Shown: positions 55,191 through 63,896, counted from the first letter of the stretch. The stretch is 64,000 bases of DNA from Proteiniphilum sp. X52 (GCF_003712195.1 NZ_RDSD01000007.1:103768-167767), one strand, 5' to 3'. Program-made: numbers and translations. The notes: generated by a model from the sequence alone, not told the origin.

Positions 55191-55198
55191 CAAATATA
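55191..55198 (-). promoter_or_regulatory. Candidate -7 box of the nuclease/TonB operon
   Basis: On the minus strand TATATTTG fits TAnnTTTG and gives a leader of about 80 bases before the ATG at 55105. A TTTCG patch some 20 bases further upstream is a weak -33 match. Confidence 0.5.
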
Positions 55199-55891
55199 AT
55201 ATTTTTTTCATAAAAGAACGAAAGATATTTGTTAATTCTCAGCTGTGTTTATGGTTTATTTCTTAATTTAAGAGGCCATTTCCGGCCATTCATTATCCTA
55301 TTACCTCACATACTCCTTGAAATCTTACATTTTCATCCTCAGACTCAATTCTTTTATCAATAGGAAAGTATTTTCTCCATTGGACCTCACAAAAAGACAG
55401 TTTAATAAAACGGGTCAAAAAATCCATTCCCATCTTGAGGCGGGAATTGATTTTTTGGAGATCGTCGAGAACCGGGATGCCCGAAAATCAACCTGTAAGA
55501 CTTCCAAAACAACTTTCGTTTTAAAGCCCGGACTGTCACTTTTTCTTTTCTTCATCTCATCAACAAATTGAATACTTTTTTTAATGATACTTGTTGTCTA
55601 GGATTTGGAGGTAATTATACACAACTTATCATTTACCTGGAAATATATATTCGACATTTTGCATAAAGTATGATACATTGCATGCTTTTAATAGTGAAAC
55701 TGCATCAATTGAAAAAACAAGACGAAACTAAAAATGGAACATGAATGGAAAAATTATCCTTTGAGAATGAAAGACTTAAAAAACACTTAAATTTCAAAAG
55801 CATACCGCAAGCAGGCTAAAAGAGATTGCGAAAGTTGAATAAATATTAATATCATTCCATATCATAAGGAAAGCAGTATTTTTGCAACTTT
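55199..55891. other. AT-rich intergenic region left of and within the umuDC-remnant element
   Basis: About 690 bases. One 84-codon frame (55317-55571) gives an unrecognisable peptide without upstream signals and is not supported as a gene. The region contains the left inverted repeat (55576-55608) and the umuD promoter box near its right end. No other structure was seen. Confidence 0.6.
55877..55884 (+). promoter_or_regulatory. -7 box upstream of the umuD-like fragment
   Basis: TATTTTTG fits TAnnTTTG and ends seven bases before the ATG at 55892, so the transcript would be almost leaderless. No LexA-type operator was recognised. Confidence 0.45.
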
Positions 55892-56176
55892 ATGAAGGTA
55901 ATAAACAAATATTTGAACGGATTGATTCCAATTGCCGATGAACTCATCACGGCAGAAGTGGATTTGTATATAAGCCCTGTCTCAGCGGGATTTCCCAGCG
56001 AGGCTTTCAATTATGTGGAAAAAGGGATCGACTTTAATAAGCTGCTTATAAAGAGCAAGGAGACCACATTTTGCCTTATCGCGGGAGGCAACAGTCTTAG
56101 CGGGGATGGAATTTTTATCGGGGACTTACTGGTAGTAGATAAATTGGAAGAGCCCTACGAAAACGAAGAAGCATAA
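55892..56176 (+). pseudogene. Truncated umuD-like (S24 peptidase) gene
   Basis: 94 residues. LYISPVSAGFPSEAFNYVEK, then GIDFNKLLIKSKETTFCLIA, is clearly UmuD. The self-cleavage serine region, usually GDSM, reads GNSLSGDGIF, and VGDxLVVD is kept as GDLLVVD. UmuD proteins have about 140 residues; the C-terminal part with the catalytic lysine is missing and replaced by EEPYENEEA and a stop. It cannot be a normal peptidase. A umuC 3' fragment follows after seven bases, so an internal deletion joined the two. Confidence 0.8.
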
Positions 56177-56183
56177 AAGACTC

Positions 56184-56333
56184 ATGGAAGTATTAGATTA
56201 TACCAATGAAAAATACGGACGCAACTCCTTGAAGCTCGCAGTTCTTGGGGATGGGCAATCATGGAAAATAAGACAGGAACGTCTGACCCCTTGTTATACT
56301 ACCCGTATGAGCGATTTTCCCAAAACAAAATGA
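56184..56333 (+). pseudogene. 3' fragment of umuC (DNA polymerase V catalytic subunit)
   Basis: Forty-nine codons from an internal ATG: MEVLDYTNEKYGRNSLKLAV, then WKIRQERLTPCYTTRMSDFP. This is the conserved C-terminus of UmuC (pattern xNxKYGRxxxxLA...W.MRRxxLSPxYTTRWxxxP). More than 370 upstream codons of UmuC, including the polymerase core, are absent. With the umuD fragment it documents decay of a umuDC operon inside the inverted-repeat element. Confidence 0.8.
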
Positions 56334-56374
56334 ATCTATAATTGCCCCGGATCTTAGACAACAAGTATCTTTAA

Positions 56375-56575
56375 AAAAAATCGACAAGACACACAGCCAG
56401 CCGTAGGTTGTCCGGTAATTCGCTTCCTCGTGAGATTGTAGCATTTGAAGTAGATGGTGATTATGTTAAGACACTGGAGTTGGGATACCTGCCTAGTCCA
56501 CAACAATTCGGGTTGATCCCTTATTTCGCACTAATTCGGGTGGAGATAATAAAGAAAACTCCTGAAATCGATTGA
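56375..56575 (+). pseudogene. Unrecognised 3' gene fragment
   Basis: An open frame without a start codon ends in SLPREIVAFEVDGDYVKTLE, then LGYLPSPQQFGLIPYFALIR and KKTPEID, with TGA inside a strong terminator stem. The sequence looks protein-like (mixed hydrophobic strands, coherent codons), but I do not recognise the family. It starts within the right inverted repeat, so the element or a deletion probably removed the 5' part of the gene. Confidence 0.4.
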
Positions 56576-56598
56576 TATTCAGGAGCTTTTTTTATTTT
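56559..56598 (+). terminator. Rho-independent terminator
   Basis: CTCCTGAA and TTCAGGAG arms (56559-56585) are followed by CTTTTTTTATTTT. The stop codon of the preceding gene fragment lies within the hairpin, showing it once terminated that gene. Confidence 0.85.
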
Positions 56599-56611
56599 GA
56601 TTTATTAAAAG

Positions 56612-56684
56612 TGATCCGCCTGGGGCTCGAACCCAGGACCCCATCCTTAAAAGGGATGTGCTCTACCTGCTGAGCTAGCGAATC
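56612..56684 (-). tRNA. tRNA-Lys (anticodon TTT)
   Basis: 73 nt on the minus strand. The acceptor stem GATTCGC/GCGGATC has one G-U pair and the discriminator base is A. The D-arm is GCTCAGCAGGTAGAGC. The anticodon stem CATCC/GGATG has loop CTTTTAA, so the anticodon is TTT. The T-arm CTGGG-TTCGAGC-CCCAG is standard. CCA is not encoded. A consensus promoter lies about 30 bases upstream. Confidence 0.95.
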
Positions 56685-56713
56685 GACCTGATGCTTTCTT
56701 GCAAAAGCGAGTG

Positions 56714-56744
56714 CAAAGATAAAATCTTTATTTTAATTATGCAA
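56714..56744 (-). promoter_or_regulatory. Promoter of tRNA-Lys
   Basis: On the minus strand a TTG element (complement of 56742-56744) and TATCTTTG (complement of 56714-56721) are 20 bases apart, fitting the Bacteroidetes consensus. Confidence 0.7.
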
Positions 56745-56881
56745 CCTAAAAAGCCATAAAAAACGGGGTTTTTTGGGCAGTCGCGGCTAAACAACTAATA
56801 CCGAAAAGGTTTCCAAACGGACTTTTTTCATTTTTATTTCACAGATCCATTTTCAACCGCGAATTGGGGTTTCCCCTCTCT

Positions 56882-58300
56882 TCAATACCGGTAATGTTCC
56901 GGCTTGAAAGGTCCTTCTACCGGCACACCGATATAATCGGCCTGGGTCTGTGTAAGGGTAGTGAGCTTTACCCCAATCCGTTCAAGATGGAGCCTTGCCA
57001 CCTCTTCATCCAAGTGTTTGGGCAAACGGTATACCCCTACCTCATAATCATTCTGCCAGAGGTCGATCTGCGCCAGGGTCTGGTTAGTGAATGAATTGCT
57101 CATCACAAACGAGGGATGCCCCGTGGCACAACCCAGGTTCACCAAACGACCTTCAGCCAGCAGGAAGATCGAATTACCGGCAGGAAAAGTATATTTGTCC
57201 ACCTGCGGTTTGATATTCAGGTGTTCAATGCCGGGGAAGGCCACCAGACGGTCCACCTGTATTTCATTGTCGAAATGACCGATATTGCACACGATAGCCT
57301 GGTCTTTCATCTGCCGCATATGCCCGATGGTGATCACGTCACGGTTTCCGGTCGTAGTGACAAATATATTCCCTTCTTTCACCGCTTCCTCCATCGTAGT
57401 CACCTCAAAACCTTCCATGGCTGCCTGCAGGGCACAGATAGGGTCGATCTCCGTAACGATCACGCGTGCGCCATAACTACGCATCGAATGGGCGCATCCC
57501 TTGCCCACATCGCCGTAGCCGAGCACCACCACCACCTTGCCGGCGATCATCACGTCGGTAGCCCGTTTGATACCGTCCGCAAGCGATTCGCGACAACCAT
57601 ACAGGTTATCGAATTTCGATTTGGTTACCGAGTCGTTCACATTGATGGCAGGCACCAGCAATTCGCCCCTCTCCATCATCTGATACAATCGGTGCACGCC
57701 TGTGGTAGTCTCTTCGGAGATCCCTTTCATTCCGGCTATAGTTTTGTGCCAACGCTGACCGTCCTCTTTCAGTATCCGGTTCAGTGTATCCAGAATAGCC
57801 TGTTCTTCCCGGTTGGATCCTTTTCTGTCGATGACAGAAGCATCATTTTCAGCCTGATATCCCATATGTACCAGTAACGATGCATCACCGCCATCATCTA
57901 CGATCAGATTAGGCCCTTCCCCGCCGGGAAAACGCAAGGCCATCTCGGTGCACCACCAGTATTCTTCCAGCGTTTCACCTTTCCAGGCAAACACAGGTAC
58001 ACCCGCAGCGGCAATGGCCGCAGCGGCATGATCTTGTGTGGAGAAGATATTGCAACTGGCCCAACGGACGTCGGCTCCTAATTCCACCAGCGTCTCTATC
58101 AATACGGCCGTCTGGATGGTCATATGCAACGACCCCATCACACGCGCGCCTTTCAATGGTTTTTCGGCGGCATATTTCCTCCGTATCGCCATCAAACCGG
58201 GCATTTCATGCTCGGCTATCTCTATTTCTTTCCTTCCGAAACCGGCCAGCGAAATATCCGCCACCTTATAGGGAAGATCCGGTGAGAAATTCATATCCAT
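56882..58300 (-). CDS. ahcY: Adenosylhomocysteinase
   Basis: A 472-residue NAD-dependent enzyme that splits S-adenosylhomocysteine into adenosine and homocysteine, relieving inhibition of methyltransferases. Motifs: [37 protein letters not shown], the NAD-binding [20 protein letters not shown], and the C-terminal PFKPEHYRY that reaches into the partner subunit. The length indicates the form with the ~40-residue insert common in bacteria. A TAACTTTG -7 box lies at 58338-58345 (minus strand), 38 bases upstream. Confidence 0.98.
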   Translation of the reverse strand: MDMNFSPDLPYKVADISLAGFGRKEIEIAEHEMPGLMAIRRKYAAEKPLKGARVMGSLHMTIQTAVLIETLVELGADVRWASCNIFSTQDHAAAAIAAAGVPVFAWKGETLEEYWWCTEMALRFPGGEGPNLIVDDGGDASLLVHMGYQAENDASVIDRKGSNREEQAILDTLNRILKEDGQRWHKTIAGMKGISEETTTGVHRLYQMMERGELLVPAINVNDSVTKSKFDNLYGCRESLADGIKRATDVMIAGKVVVVLGYGDVGKGCAHSMRSYGARVIVTEIDPICALQAAMEGFEVTTMEEAVKEGNIFVTTTGNRDVITIGHMRQMKDQAIVCNIGHFDNEIQVDRLVAFPGIEHLNIKPQVDKYTFPAGNSIFLLAEGRLVNLGCATGHPSFVMSNSFTNQTLAQIDLWQNDYEVGVYRLPKHLDEEVARLHLERIGVKLTTLTQTQADYIGVPVEGPFKPEHYRY

Positions 58301-58607
58301 TTTGTATTCTATTTTGATTTATCGATTTTTAAGTCTGCAAAGTTACGAAATTTACAGAATGTTTCTACCTTTGGAAGAATGAAAGGATGAGAATTGATCC
58401 CTGTCTTCCCGGAAATAGAGATAATTATCGATTTTCTTTAATTTGAAATGAATGAAGGTTATCTATTCCAACGTGTTACCGGTGAAGGGATTCAGGGGCA
58501 GATGGTAGAACTGCTGGTGATCTGTCACCGACCCACTCTACCCGCGACAAAGGAGGCGGTATGCTTTTATGAAATATCTTAAAAAAAATCAAGGAGTAAT
58601 TACAACA

Positions 58608-59561
58608 ATGAGGAGAACATACCTGCTGTTTGTGTTTACCCTCATTCTTGTCTCCGCATGCGGACAGGGTAAACAAAAAGAATCAGCCATCACAAAAAAC
58701 AAAAATGAGATCATGGATTATAATAGACTGACCCCCGAAGAAGAGAAAGTGATCATCCACAAGGGTACGGAACGTCCCTTCACGGGTGAATATTTGAATA
58801 ATAAAGTGGCAGGGACATATTATTGTAAACGATGCGACACCCCACTCTACCGGTCGGAAGATAAATTCGAGTCGGCTTGCGGATGGCCTTCTTTCGACGA
58901 CGAGATAGAGGGTGCCGTGAAACGTGTGCGCGATGCTGACGGACACCGTACAGAGATCATTTGTAATAATTGCGGAGCGCACTTGGGGCATGTTTTCTTG
59001 GGTGAAGGGTTTACACCCAAGCAGACCCGGCACTGCGTAAACTCTGTCTCGCTGAAGTTTGTCCCGGAGAAAAAAGAAGGACTCACCGCGGCCTATTTCG
59101 CTTCCGGATGCTTCTGGGGAACGGAGTATTTCTTTATGAAAGCCCCGGGCGTGAAGCAGACCTCAGTAGGATTTATGGGTGGACATGTGGATAACCCGAC
59201 TTATGAACAGGTATGCCAGAAGAATACCGGGCATCTGGAAACGACTGAAGTGGTCTTCGATCCTGCTGTGACATCCTACGAAGAGATGGTAAAGCTCTTC
59301 TTCGAAACCCACGATTTCACGCAAACCAACGGACAAGGGCCGGATATAGGGCCTCAGTATCTCTCATGCATTTTCTATTCCGATCCTGCCGAGAAAGCAA
59401 TTGCCAAGAAGTATATCGATATCCTGACTGATAAGGGGTACAGGGTGGCCACACTGTTGAAACCGGCTTCTATTTTCTGGAAGGCAGAGGATTATCATCA
59501 ACAGTATTACGAATACAAAGGCACCCTGCCCTACTGCCATAAGTATACAAAAATCTTCTGA
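58608..59561 (+). CDS. msrBA: Secreted bifunctional peptide-methionine sulfoxide reductase MsrB-MsrA
   Basis: About 317 residues from the ATG at 58608. This start is supported by an AAGGAG Shine-Dalgarno-like site 11 bases upstream and by the lipoprotein signal LILVSACGQG. MsrB comes first: zinc cysteines CKRC and CNNC, GWPSFDD, and catalytic RHCVNSVSL. MsrA follows from ~residue 160 with catalytic GCFWGTEYFF and SVGFMGGHVDNPTYE. The two halves reduce the R- and S-forms of methionine sulfoxide in envelope proteins. The strong ribosome-binding site is unusual for this group. Confidence 0.95.
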   Translation: MRRTYLLFVFTLILVSACGQGKQKESAITKNKNEIMDYNRLTPEEEKVIIHKGTERPFTGEYLNNKVAGTYYCKRCDTPLYRSEDKFESACGWPSFDDEIEGAVKRVRDADGHRTEIICNNCGAHLGHVFLGEGFTPKQTRHCVNSVSLKFVPEKKEGLTAAYFASGCFWGTEYFFMKAPGVKQTSVGFMGGHVDNPTYEQVCQKNTGHLETTEVVFDPAVTSYEEMVKLFFETHDFTQTNGQGPDIGPQYLSCIFYSDPAEKAIAKKYIDILTDKGYRVATLLKPASIFWKAEDYHQQYYEYKGTLPYCHKYTKIF

Positions 59562-59669
59562 CAAAAGGGATGCTCTCGTAAAAATCCGCCCGGTTTGAAA
59601 ACAATTCCAATTTTCATACGTTTAATTATTATCGTTTAAATAGAATTGTTTAATTAAAAAAGAAGAATT

Positions 59670-60158
59670 ATGAAAGCATTACGTTTATTATTCGTAGTAA
59701 CACTCATTCTCGCATTTGGAGTGGGTGTGACATCGTGTAACCAGGTAAATGACGCGGACATTCAAAGCGCGGCACAGGAATTGCTGGATGCAAATCCTGA
59801 GCTGGCAGGCGTCACGGTAACCGTGCAAAATAAAGTCGCTACGCTCACCGGGACCGTAAGTGATGACTCTGCCAAATCTTATGCTGAAAGTGTGGTGGCA
59901 GGAGTAAAAAATGTGACTTCGGTTGTCAACCAGGTGGAAGTGATTCCGCCCGCACCGGATTACAGTGCTCTGGATGCCTCTATCAACGCAGCACTACCTG
60001 ACGCCCTCAAAGACCATGCCACAGTGACAGCCACGGTACAAGATGGCGTTATTACGCTAAACGGTGAGATCAAGGAAAGGGATCTGCAAGTATTAATGGA
60101 AAAACTGAATGCCTTGAATCCCGTACGGGTCGAAAATTACTTAACAGTGAAAAAGTAA
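59670..60158 (+). CDS. BON-domain lipoprotein
   Basis: A 162-residue protein with signal and lipobox (AFGVGVTSCNQ). Two BON domains: ~30-90 (LAGVTVTVQNKVATLTGTVS, VTSVVNQVEVIP) and ~100-160 (HATVTATVQDGVITLNGEIK). BON proteins bind membranes and often act in osmotic or envelope stress. It is followed after three bases by the SH3-domain gene, so the two form an operon. Confidence 0.92.
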   Translation: MKALRLLFVVTLILAFGVGVTSCNQVNDADIQSAAQELLDANPELAGVTVTVQNKVATLTGTVSDDSAKSYAESVVAGVKNVTSVVNQVEVIPPAPDYSALDASINAALPDALKDHATVTATVQDGVITLNGEIKERDLQVLMEKLNALNPVRVENYLTVKK

Positions 60159-60161
60159 TGT

Positions 60162-60572
60162 ATGGTTTTGAGAGAAAAATACAAGGAACTGGTGGATCTT
60201 GCCAGGCAGAACAATCTCCTCATCAGCGAATCGGGAAACGTGCTGAAAGTGGAGGGAACCGTTCCTAACGCCGACGTGAAAGATAGGATGTGGGATATCT
60301 ACAAACAGATCGATCCCCATTTTAAGAGTAACGATTTAGTCTTGAATATAAAGACTGCCGTCAGAGACGGGGGCAAAGTAAGGGTTGTAACCCAGGAGAG
60401 CCGCTTGAATATCCGTAAAGGACCCGGAACGGATCAACCTGTCGTTGGTAAAGCCGACAAAGGAGATGTTATCACACTCATCAGCAAAGCAAACGACCAA
60501 TGGTGGTTGGTGCGTGATAACGACGGTGAAGAGGGTTATTGCTACTCGCAATACCTTGAGCCGGTACAGTAA
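60162..60572 (+). CDS. BON-like/SH3b domain protein
   Basis: A 136-residue protein. Residues ~1-65 look like a degenerate BON domain (LLISESGNVLKVEGTVPNAD). Residues ~72-135 are a bacterial SH3 domain (SRLNIRKGPGTDQPVVGKAD, WWLVRDNDGEEGYCYSQYL), which usually binds cell-wall peptides. No signal peptide was seen, which is odd for an SH3b protein and may mean it stays cytoplasmic or is exported with its partner. It starts three bases after the BON lipoprotein gene. Confidence 0.87.
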   Translation: MVLREKYKELVDLARQNNLLISESGNVLKVEGTVPNADVKDRMWDIYKQIDPHFKSNDLVLNIKTAVRDGGKVRVVTQESRLNIRKGPGTDQPVVGKADKGDVITLISKANDQWWLVRDNDGEEGYCYSQYLEPVQ

Positions 60573-60590
60573 TGATAAAGACAAAAACCG

Positions 60591-60638
60591 GAGGCCGTCT
60601 CAAATTGAAGTTAACTTCAGAGAGACGGCCTCTTTTTT
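60591..60638 (+). terminator. Rho-independent terminator of the BON/SH3 operon
   Basis: GAGGCCGTCTC (60591-60601) pairs with GAGACGGCCTC (60622-60632), followed by TTTTTT. The loop holds a second palindrome, TGAAGTTAACTTCA. It is one of the strongest terminators in the window. Confidence 0.92.
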
Positions 60639-60794
60639 GACCGGTTTTGGGTGAATATCCCTAAAGGAAAGAGTCTTGTTGGCACCACTTATTCTTACCC
60701 CACTGGTTAGCATTTGAGAAATCACTCAAACAAAATGTAAGTTGTCTCCTCCGGAGAACTACCTGCTATATAAACAGATGGACAGAATTTTTAT

Positions 60795-61898
60795 TTAGTT
60801 ATTAGTGACATTCAACGTTATAACACTATAATCTCCCACTCCACAGTTATTGGTAGCTCTGCATACAAGTTGGTATGTTCCGGCATCATAAAAAGCAATA
60901 TATACAAAACGACCTGAAGGATAAACCGAATTCCGACCCTGGGGATTGAGTATCCACTCGTAGTTTGTCGGGATTGGTGCTCCATGAGGAAGAATAGCTT
61001 CATATCCTGCTTCCTGTCCATTCGGAGGGCTTTGCGGCCCTGCAATCCATTGTATTGCTGGTGCCCCAAAATATACATTCAAGGGGTTTAAATTAATAGT
61101 GCGGTTGCTGTACACGATTTTGCATTCAATCATATCCGCTCCGTTCCTTACTTTTCTATAGACAGCGATATCAGTACCCTGACCCGAAACCAATGTCAGA
61201 TTACTGTTATTTGTACCCCACTGCACCGTAAATCCCGACGGAAGCCTATTAAAATTTCCAATAGTATAAGAACCTTCATTACAGGGTGCCGGGGGACCGG
61301 AGATAGGGAGATTGACTTTAAAATATCTCCTGCTGCTTAAATTGTATGGACATTTATCGCGTGGGTGTATATACCGGCCCCACGGTCCCCATTTCGACTC
61401 ATATAAGCCGGAAGGTAACCTAATGGCAGAATGGTCACATTGATTTACCCATTTTTTAAGAGTATGGCTCCATGTCCAACAAGAGCCAAACCATACCTTC
61501 GTAGCCTGATATTCCGGAACTTCTATATAACTCCCATCTGTCCAGTATCTGGTTATATTGGTGGGGCCGGGAAGGGTTGTATTTGGATCTTTTTCATTAA
61601 AGATGAGTCCGTCAAGTATCGTGAACATATTTATCCACATAGTATTGCCTCCTTCCGACATGTTCCATGCAAAGGAATGACAATTATATGTTGCCGTAGC
61701 GTTTCCTGTCTTTATCACTTGTCCATTGCCATGGGCGTTCACCCATGCATCTGCTTCATGTTCCCAAAGCGCTAAATCAGAACTGCTCCCTTCCCCTCTA
61801 TAGAACCCATCAATCGGAGTCCCGAATGGTGTATAGGTTTGAGCAAACACACCTATGCTAATCAGGTGTATTATAATTATGTAAATAAGTCTTCTCAT
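60795..61898 (-). CDS. Secreted protein with putative papain-like cysteine peptidase motifs
   Basis: A 367-residue protein with a signal peptide (MRRLIYIIIIHLISIGVFAQ). Residues ~70-200 contain TYNCHSFAWNM, CDHSAIRLPSGLYESKWGPW and YIHPRDKCPY. This Cys...His...(W)G arrangement resembles the NCHxYAW / DHSAI / SKWG families of Bacteroidetes NlpC/P60- or papain-like proteins, with Cys and His as likely catalytic residues. The C-terminal ~150 residues form two PKD/Ig-like domains (GTYQLVCRATNNCGVGDYSV). It is last in a three-gene operon after two lipoproteins. The enzyme role is inferred. Confidence 0.65.
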   Translation of the reverse strand: MRRLIYIIIIHLISIGVFAQTYTPFGTPIDGFYRGEGSSSDLALWEHEADAWVNAHGNGQVIKTGNATATYNCHSFAWNMSEGGNTMWINMFTILDGLIFNEKDPNTTLPGPTNITRYWTDGSYIEVPEYQATKVWFGSCWTWSHTLKKWVNQCDHSAIRLPSGLYESKWGPWGRYIHPRDKCPYNLSSRRYFKVNLPISGPPAPCNEGSYTIGNFNRLPSGFTVQWGTNNSNLTLVSGQGTDIAVYRKVRNGADMIECKIVYSNRTINLNPLNVYFGAPAIQWIAGPQSPPNGQEAGYEAILPHGAPIPTNYEWILNPQGRNSVYPSGRFVYIAFYDAGTYQLVCRATNNCGVGDYSVITLNVTNN

Positions 61899-61908
61899 AT
61901 TATTCTCT

Positions 61909-62535
61909 TTATTTCGATAAATAGCTTGATACTTCCTTTATAAGGAATTGATTGAATTCTTCATTATGAGTTAATTCGAAGGGATCAATCAAATTATATT
62001 TGGTGCAATAACCGCATATTCTATCCAGCACTTCAGATGCATTTTCATATTGCAGGATGGATAAGATCAATACTATGCCTGATTTTCGGGCATTTACAGG
62101 AGCAGTATATTCCTGACCAAATTTTTTCCTGTGCTTACCAACTGCCATAGACAGCAAGTCCCTTCGCAAACGGGAGTCCATCTTATCCAACTCCGAATGC
62201 AAGGAAAAGACATATTCGATTGCGCTAATTTCTTCATCGGTATAATCCGGATATGACATATAACTGGGTTGATAGCCTCCATTGCCTATCGGTTCATAGT
62301 AAGCTATTTTTTCTTCCAACTCCAGTTTGATAAAATCATCCCGGTAACATCGTTGCGTTAAAGGAATATTCTCGCACATAAAAGAGAAATGATCATCTAA
62401 ATAAGTTGACAATTCAGTCGTAAAATCAAACAGCAACTGATCGTTATGGCAAGTCGGCAGATCCTCCGAGTCCATTTCACAACCTACAAAAAGGAACATA
62501 AAAATAACTGTGTAAATGTAATGTAACTTCTTCAT
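61909..62535 (-). CDS. Helical lipoprotein of unknown function
   Basis: A 208-residue protein with lipobox FLFVGC and a largely alpha-helical body (DEEISAIEYVFSLHSELDKM, FNQFLIKEVSSYLSK). No known domain. It overlaps the upstream lipoprotein gene by four bases (ATGA) and ends ten bases before the cysteine-peptidase-like gene, so the three are translated together. It could be a partner or protective protein for that enzyme; this is inference from position. Confidence 0.7.
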   Translation of the reverse strand: MKKLHYIYTVIFMFLFVGCEMDSEDLPTCHNDQLLFDFTTELSTYLDDHFSFMCENIPLTQRCYRDDFIKLELEEKIAYYEPIGNGGYQPSYMSYPDYTDEEISAIEYVFSLHSELDKMDSRLRRDLLSMAVGKHRKKFGQEYTAPVNARKSGIVLILSILQYENASEVLDRICGYCTKYNLIDPFELTHNEEFNQFLIKEVSSYLSK

Positions 62536-63317
62536 TGTTTCAAAAAGTTTTCAGATTCAACAATAATTTCATCCAGCACTGATTTATCATGATATAAGGC
62601 TCTTCTTTTTAGACTTCTCCGGCCAATATCTTCTGAAACTCTACCATCACTTTCTAAAATGGATAGGCATAAATGAGCTACAGGTGATAAAGACCATAAA
62701 GAATAGACATCGGGAAACTGTTCCTTGCTTCTATATTTTGTAATGCCTTCCCGCAGCAAAAGACGCTCGTCTTCATCACCCAATAAAGAGACAATAGGAT
62801 TCGTCGCCATCAACATCTCGATACGGGTAAATTGAAAACTGAATAACCCCTTGTCTAAATCTGTACTTAGCCGGCTAACGTCAAGAGGATTCATCTCCAA
62901 ATATACCTTTATCAACTCTTTCGCCGCATCTTTTCTTGAAAAGAGCTCTTCAAAACCATTAAAGAGATCCAATACATGGGCAAACCCGGTTTGAGGATCA
63001 TTAAAGGCATAAATCAATCCCCACTCCGGATAATCCAAGCATATTTTAACCAGATCATCAGTGGAAATTTCTTTTATCAAACTTTCCGGAATATTATATG
63101 CCTCGTATTGTTGCTCAATCGTCTCAAGACTCTTCCATTCTTCAGTTCCCGGTTTCACGGGAAAATCCCAAATCGCTGCTCCGGCCTGTCGAGTCGTCAC
63201 CTGTTGACTCGGCTGCTCTTCTGAAGGAAGCTTCAATTTGGCATCTTCGCATCCAATCCCTACTATCAACATGAATAAGGAGATCATGAAAAGAAATAAA
63301 ATTATTTTTGTTTTCAT
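62532..63317 (-). CDS. Helical lipoprotein of unknown function
   Basis: A 261-residue protein with signal and lipobox (LIVGIGC). It is rich in helices (ETIEQQYEAYNIPESLIKEI, DAAKELIKVYLEMNPLDVSR) in an alpha-solenoid-like pattern. No known domain was recognised. It is first of the operon, overlapping the next gene by four bases. The two lipoproteins share helical style, but no clear sequence identity was seen. Confidence 0.7.
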   Translation of the reverse strand: MKTKIILFLFMISLFMLIVGIGCEDAKLKLPSEEQPSQQVTTRQAGAAIWDFPVKPGTEEWKSLETIEQQYEAYNIPESLIKEISTDDLVKICLDYPEWGLIYAFNDPQTGFAHVLDLFNGFEELFSRKDAAKELIKVYLEMNPLDVSRLSTDLDKGLFSFQFTRIEMLMATNPIVSLLGDEDERLLLREGITKYRSKEQFPDVYSLWSLSPVAHLCLSILESDGRVSEDIGRRSLKRRALYHDKSVLDEIIVESENFLKQ

Positions 63318-63537
63318 TTGTTTGATTTTAAGTTAATGATAATTCAAAAAACTCTTTACCGCCTGCAAAGCATGCTTACAAGCGGCATCTACAGCCTGGC
63401 GGAATATCTGGTTTCATTTTCGGTTAATTTTACAGTAAAGGTAATAAATAATCACCTGTCAATCAAGACAAACAATAAAAAACACACCTCTTTATTTATA
63501 AGATGCAAAAAAACTAAAAACGTTGCACGGGGTATGG

Positions 63538-63663
63538 TTAAATTTTTTCGATTTCTTCCGGCCACATCTGTCCTACCCAAAGAAGGGAATGCAAATAATT
63601 TGCCGTATCGTTCAGCCCATTTTCCCTTAGACGGTCCAGGATTTCATAATATGGCAAGGGAGC
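63538..63663 (-). pseudogene. Protein-like 3' remnant next to the rRNA operon
   Basis: On the minus strand the frame reads LPYYEILDRLRENGLNDTAN, then YLHSLLWVGQMWPEEIEKI and stop. It looks like the end of a real helical protein but has no start codon; its 5' side runs into the 5S terminator. Family not recognised. The remainder of the gap 63318-63683 shows nothing else beyond presumed promoter sequence for the lipoprotein operon. Confidence 0.3.
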
Positions 63664-63683
63664 GCACGGTTGGCACAAGGGTA

Positions 63684-63718
63684 TAAAAAAAGCCCCCGAA
63701 GCATCAACTCCGGGGGCT
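63684..63718 (-). terminator. rRNA operon terminator
   Basis: On the minus strand AGCCCCCG and CGGGGGCT close a 12-base loop and run into TTTTTTT, directly downstream of 5S rRNA. Confidence 0.93.
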
Positions 63719-63728
63719 CATGTGTAAA

Positions 63729-63839
<111 letters not shown>

Positions 63840-63849
63840 AATATTGTAA

Positions 63850-63891
63850 GTGAATAGTGAATAGTGAATAATGAATAATGAATAATGAATA
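63850..63891. repeat. Heptamer tandem array, unit (G/A)TGAATA x6
   Basis: Three GTGAATA units (63850-63870) are followed by three ATGAATA units (63871-63891), in the presumed 23S-5S spacer. Confidence 0.85.
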
Positions 63892-63896
63892 ATGAA

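Larger units (their letters stand above)
55576..56379. mobile_element. Segment bounded by 33-bp inverted repeats (IRL 55576-55608, IRR 56347-56379)
   Basis: The left repeat and the reverse complement of the right repeat agree at 29 of 33 positions, sharing the unbroken core GATACTTGTTGTCTA. Both ends carry a T/A-tract with TTAA at the outer side. The ~804-base interior holds umuD and umuC fragments and no transposase. It may be a non-autonomous transposable element carrying passenger DNA, or the ends of an older element that lost its transposase. A flanking target duplication other than the TTAA/T-tract was not evident. Confidence 0.55.

Noticed and set aside
55317..55571. 84-codon frame in the gap before the umuD fragment
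   Set aside because: No known family and no -7 box at a suitable distance; protein-like character is weak.
58449..58583. 44-codon frame just before msrBA
   Set aside because: Short and of unusual composition, and it overlaps the msrBA leader containing the AAGGAG site; there is not enough to call a gene.
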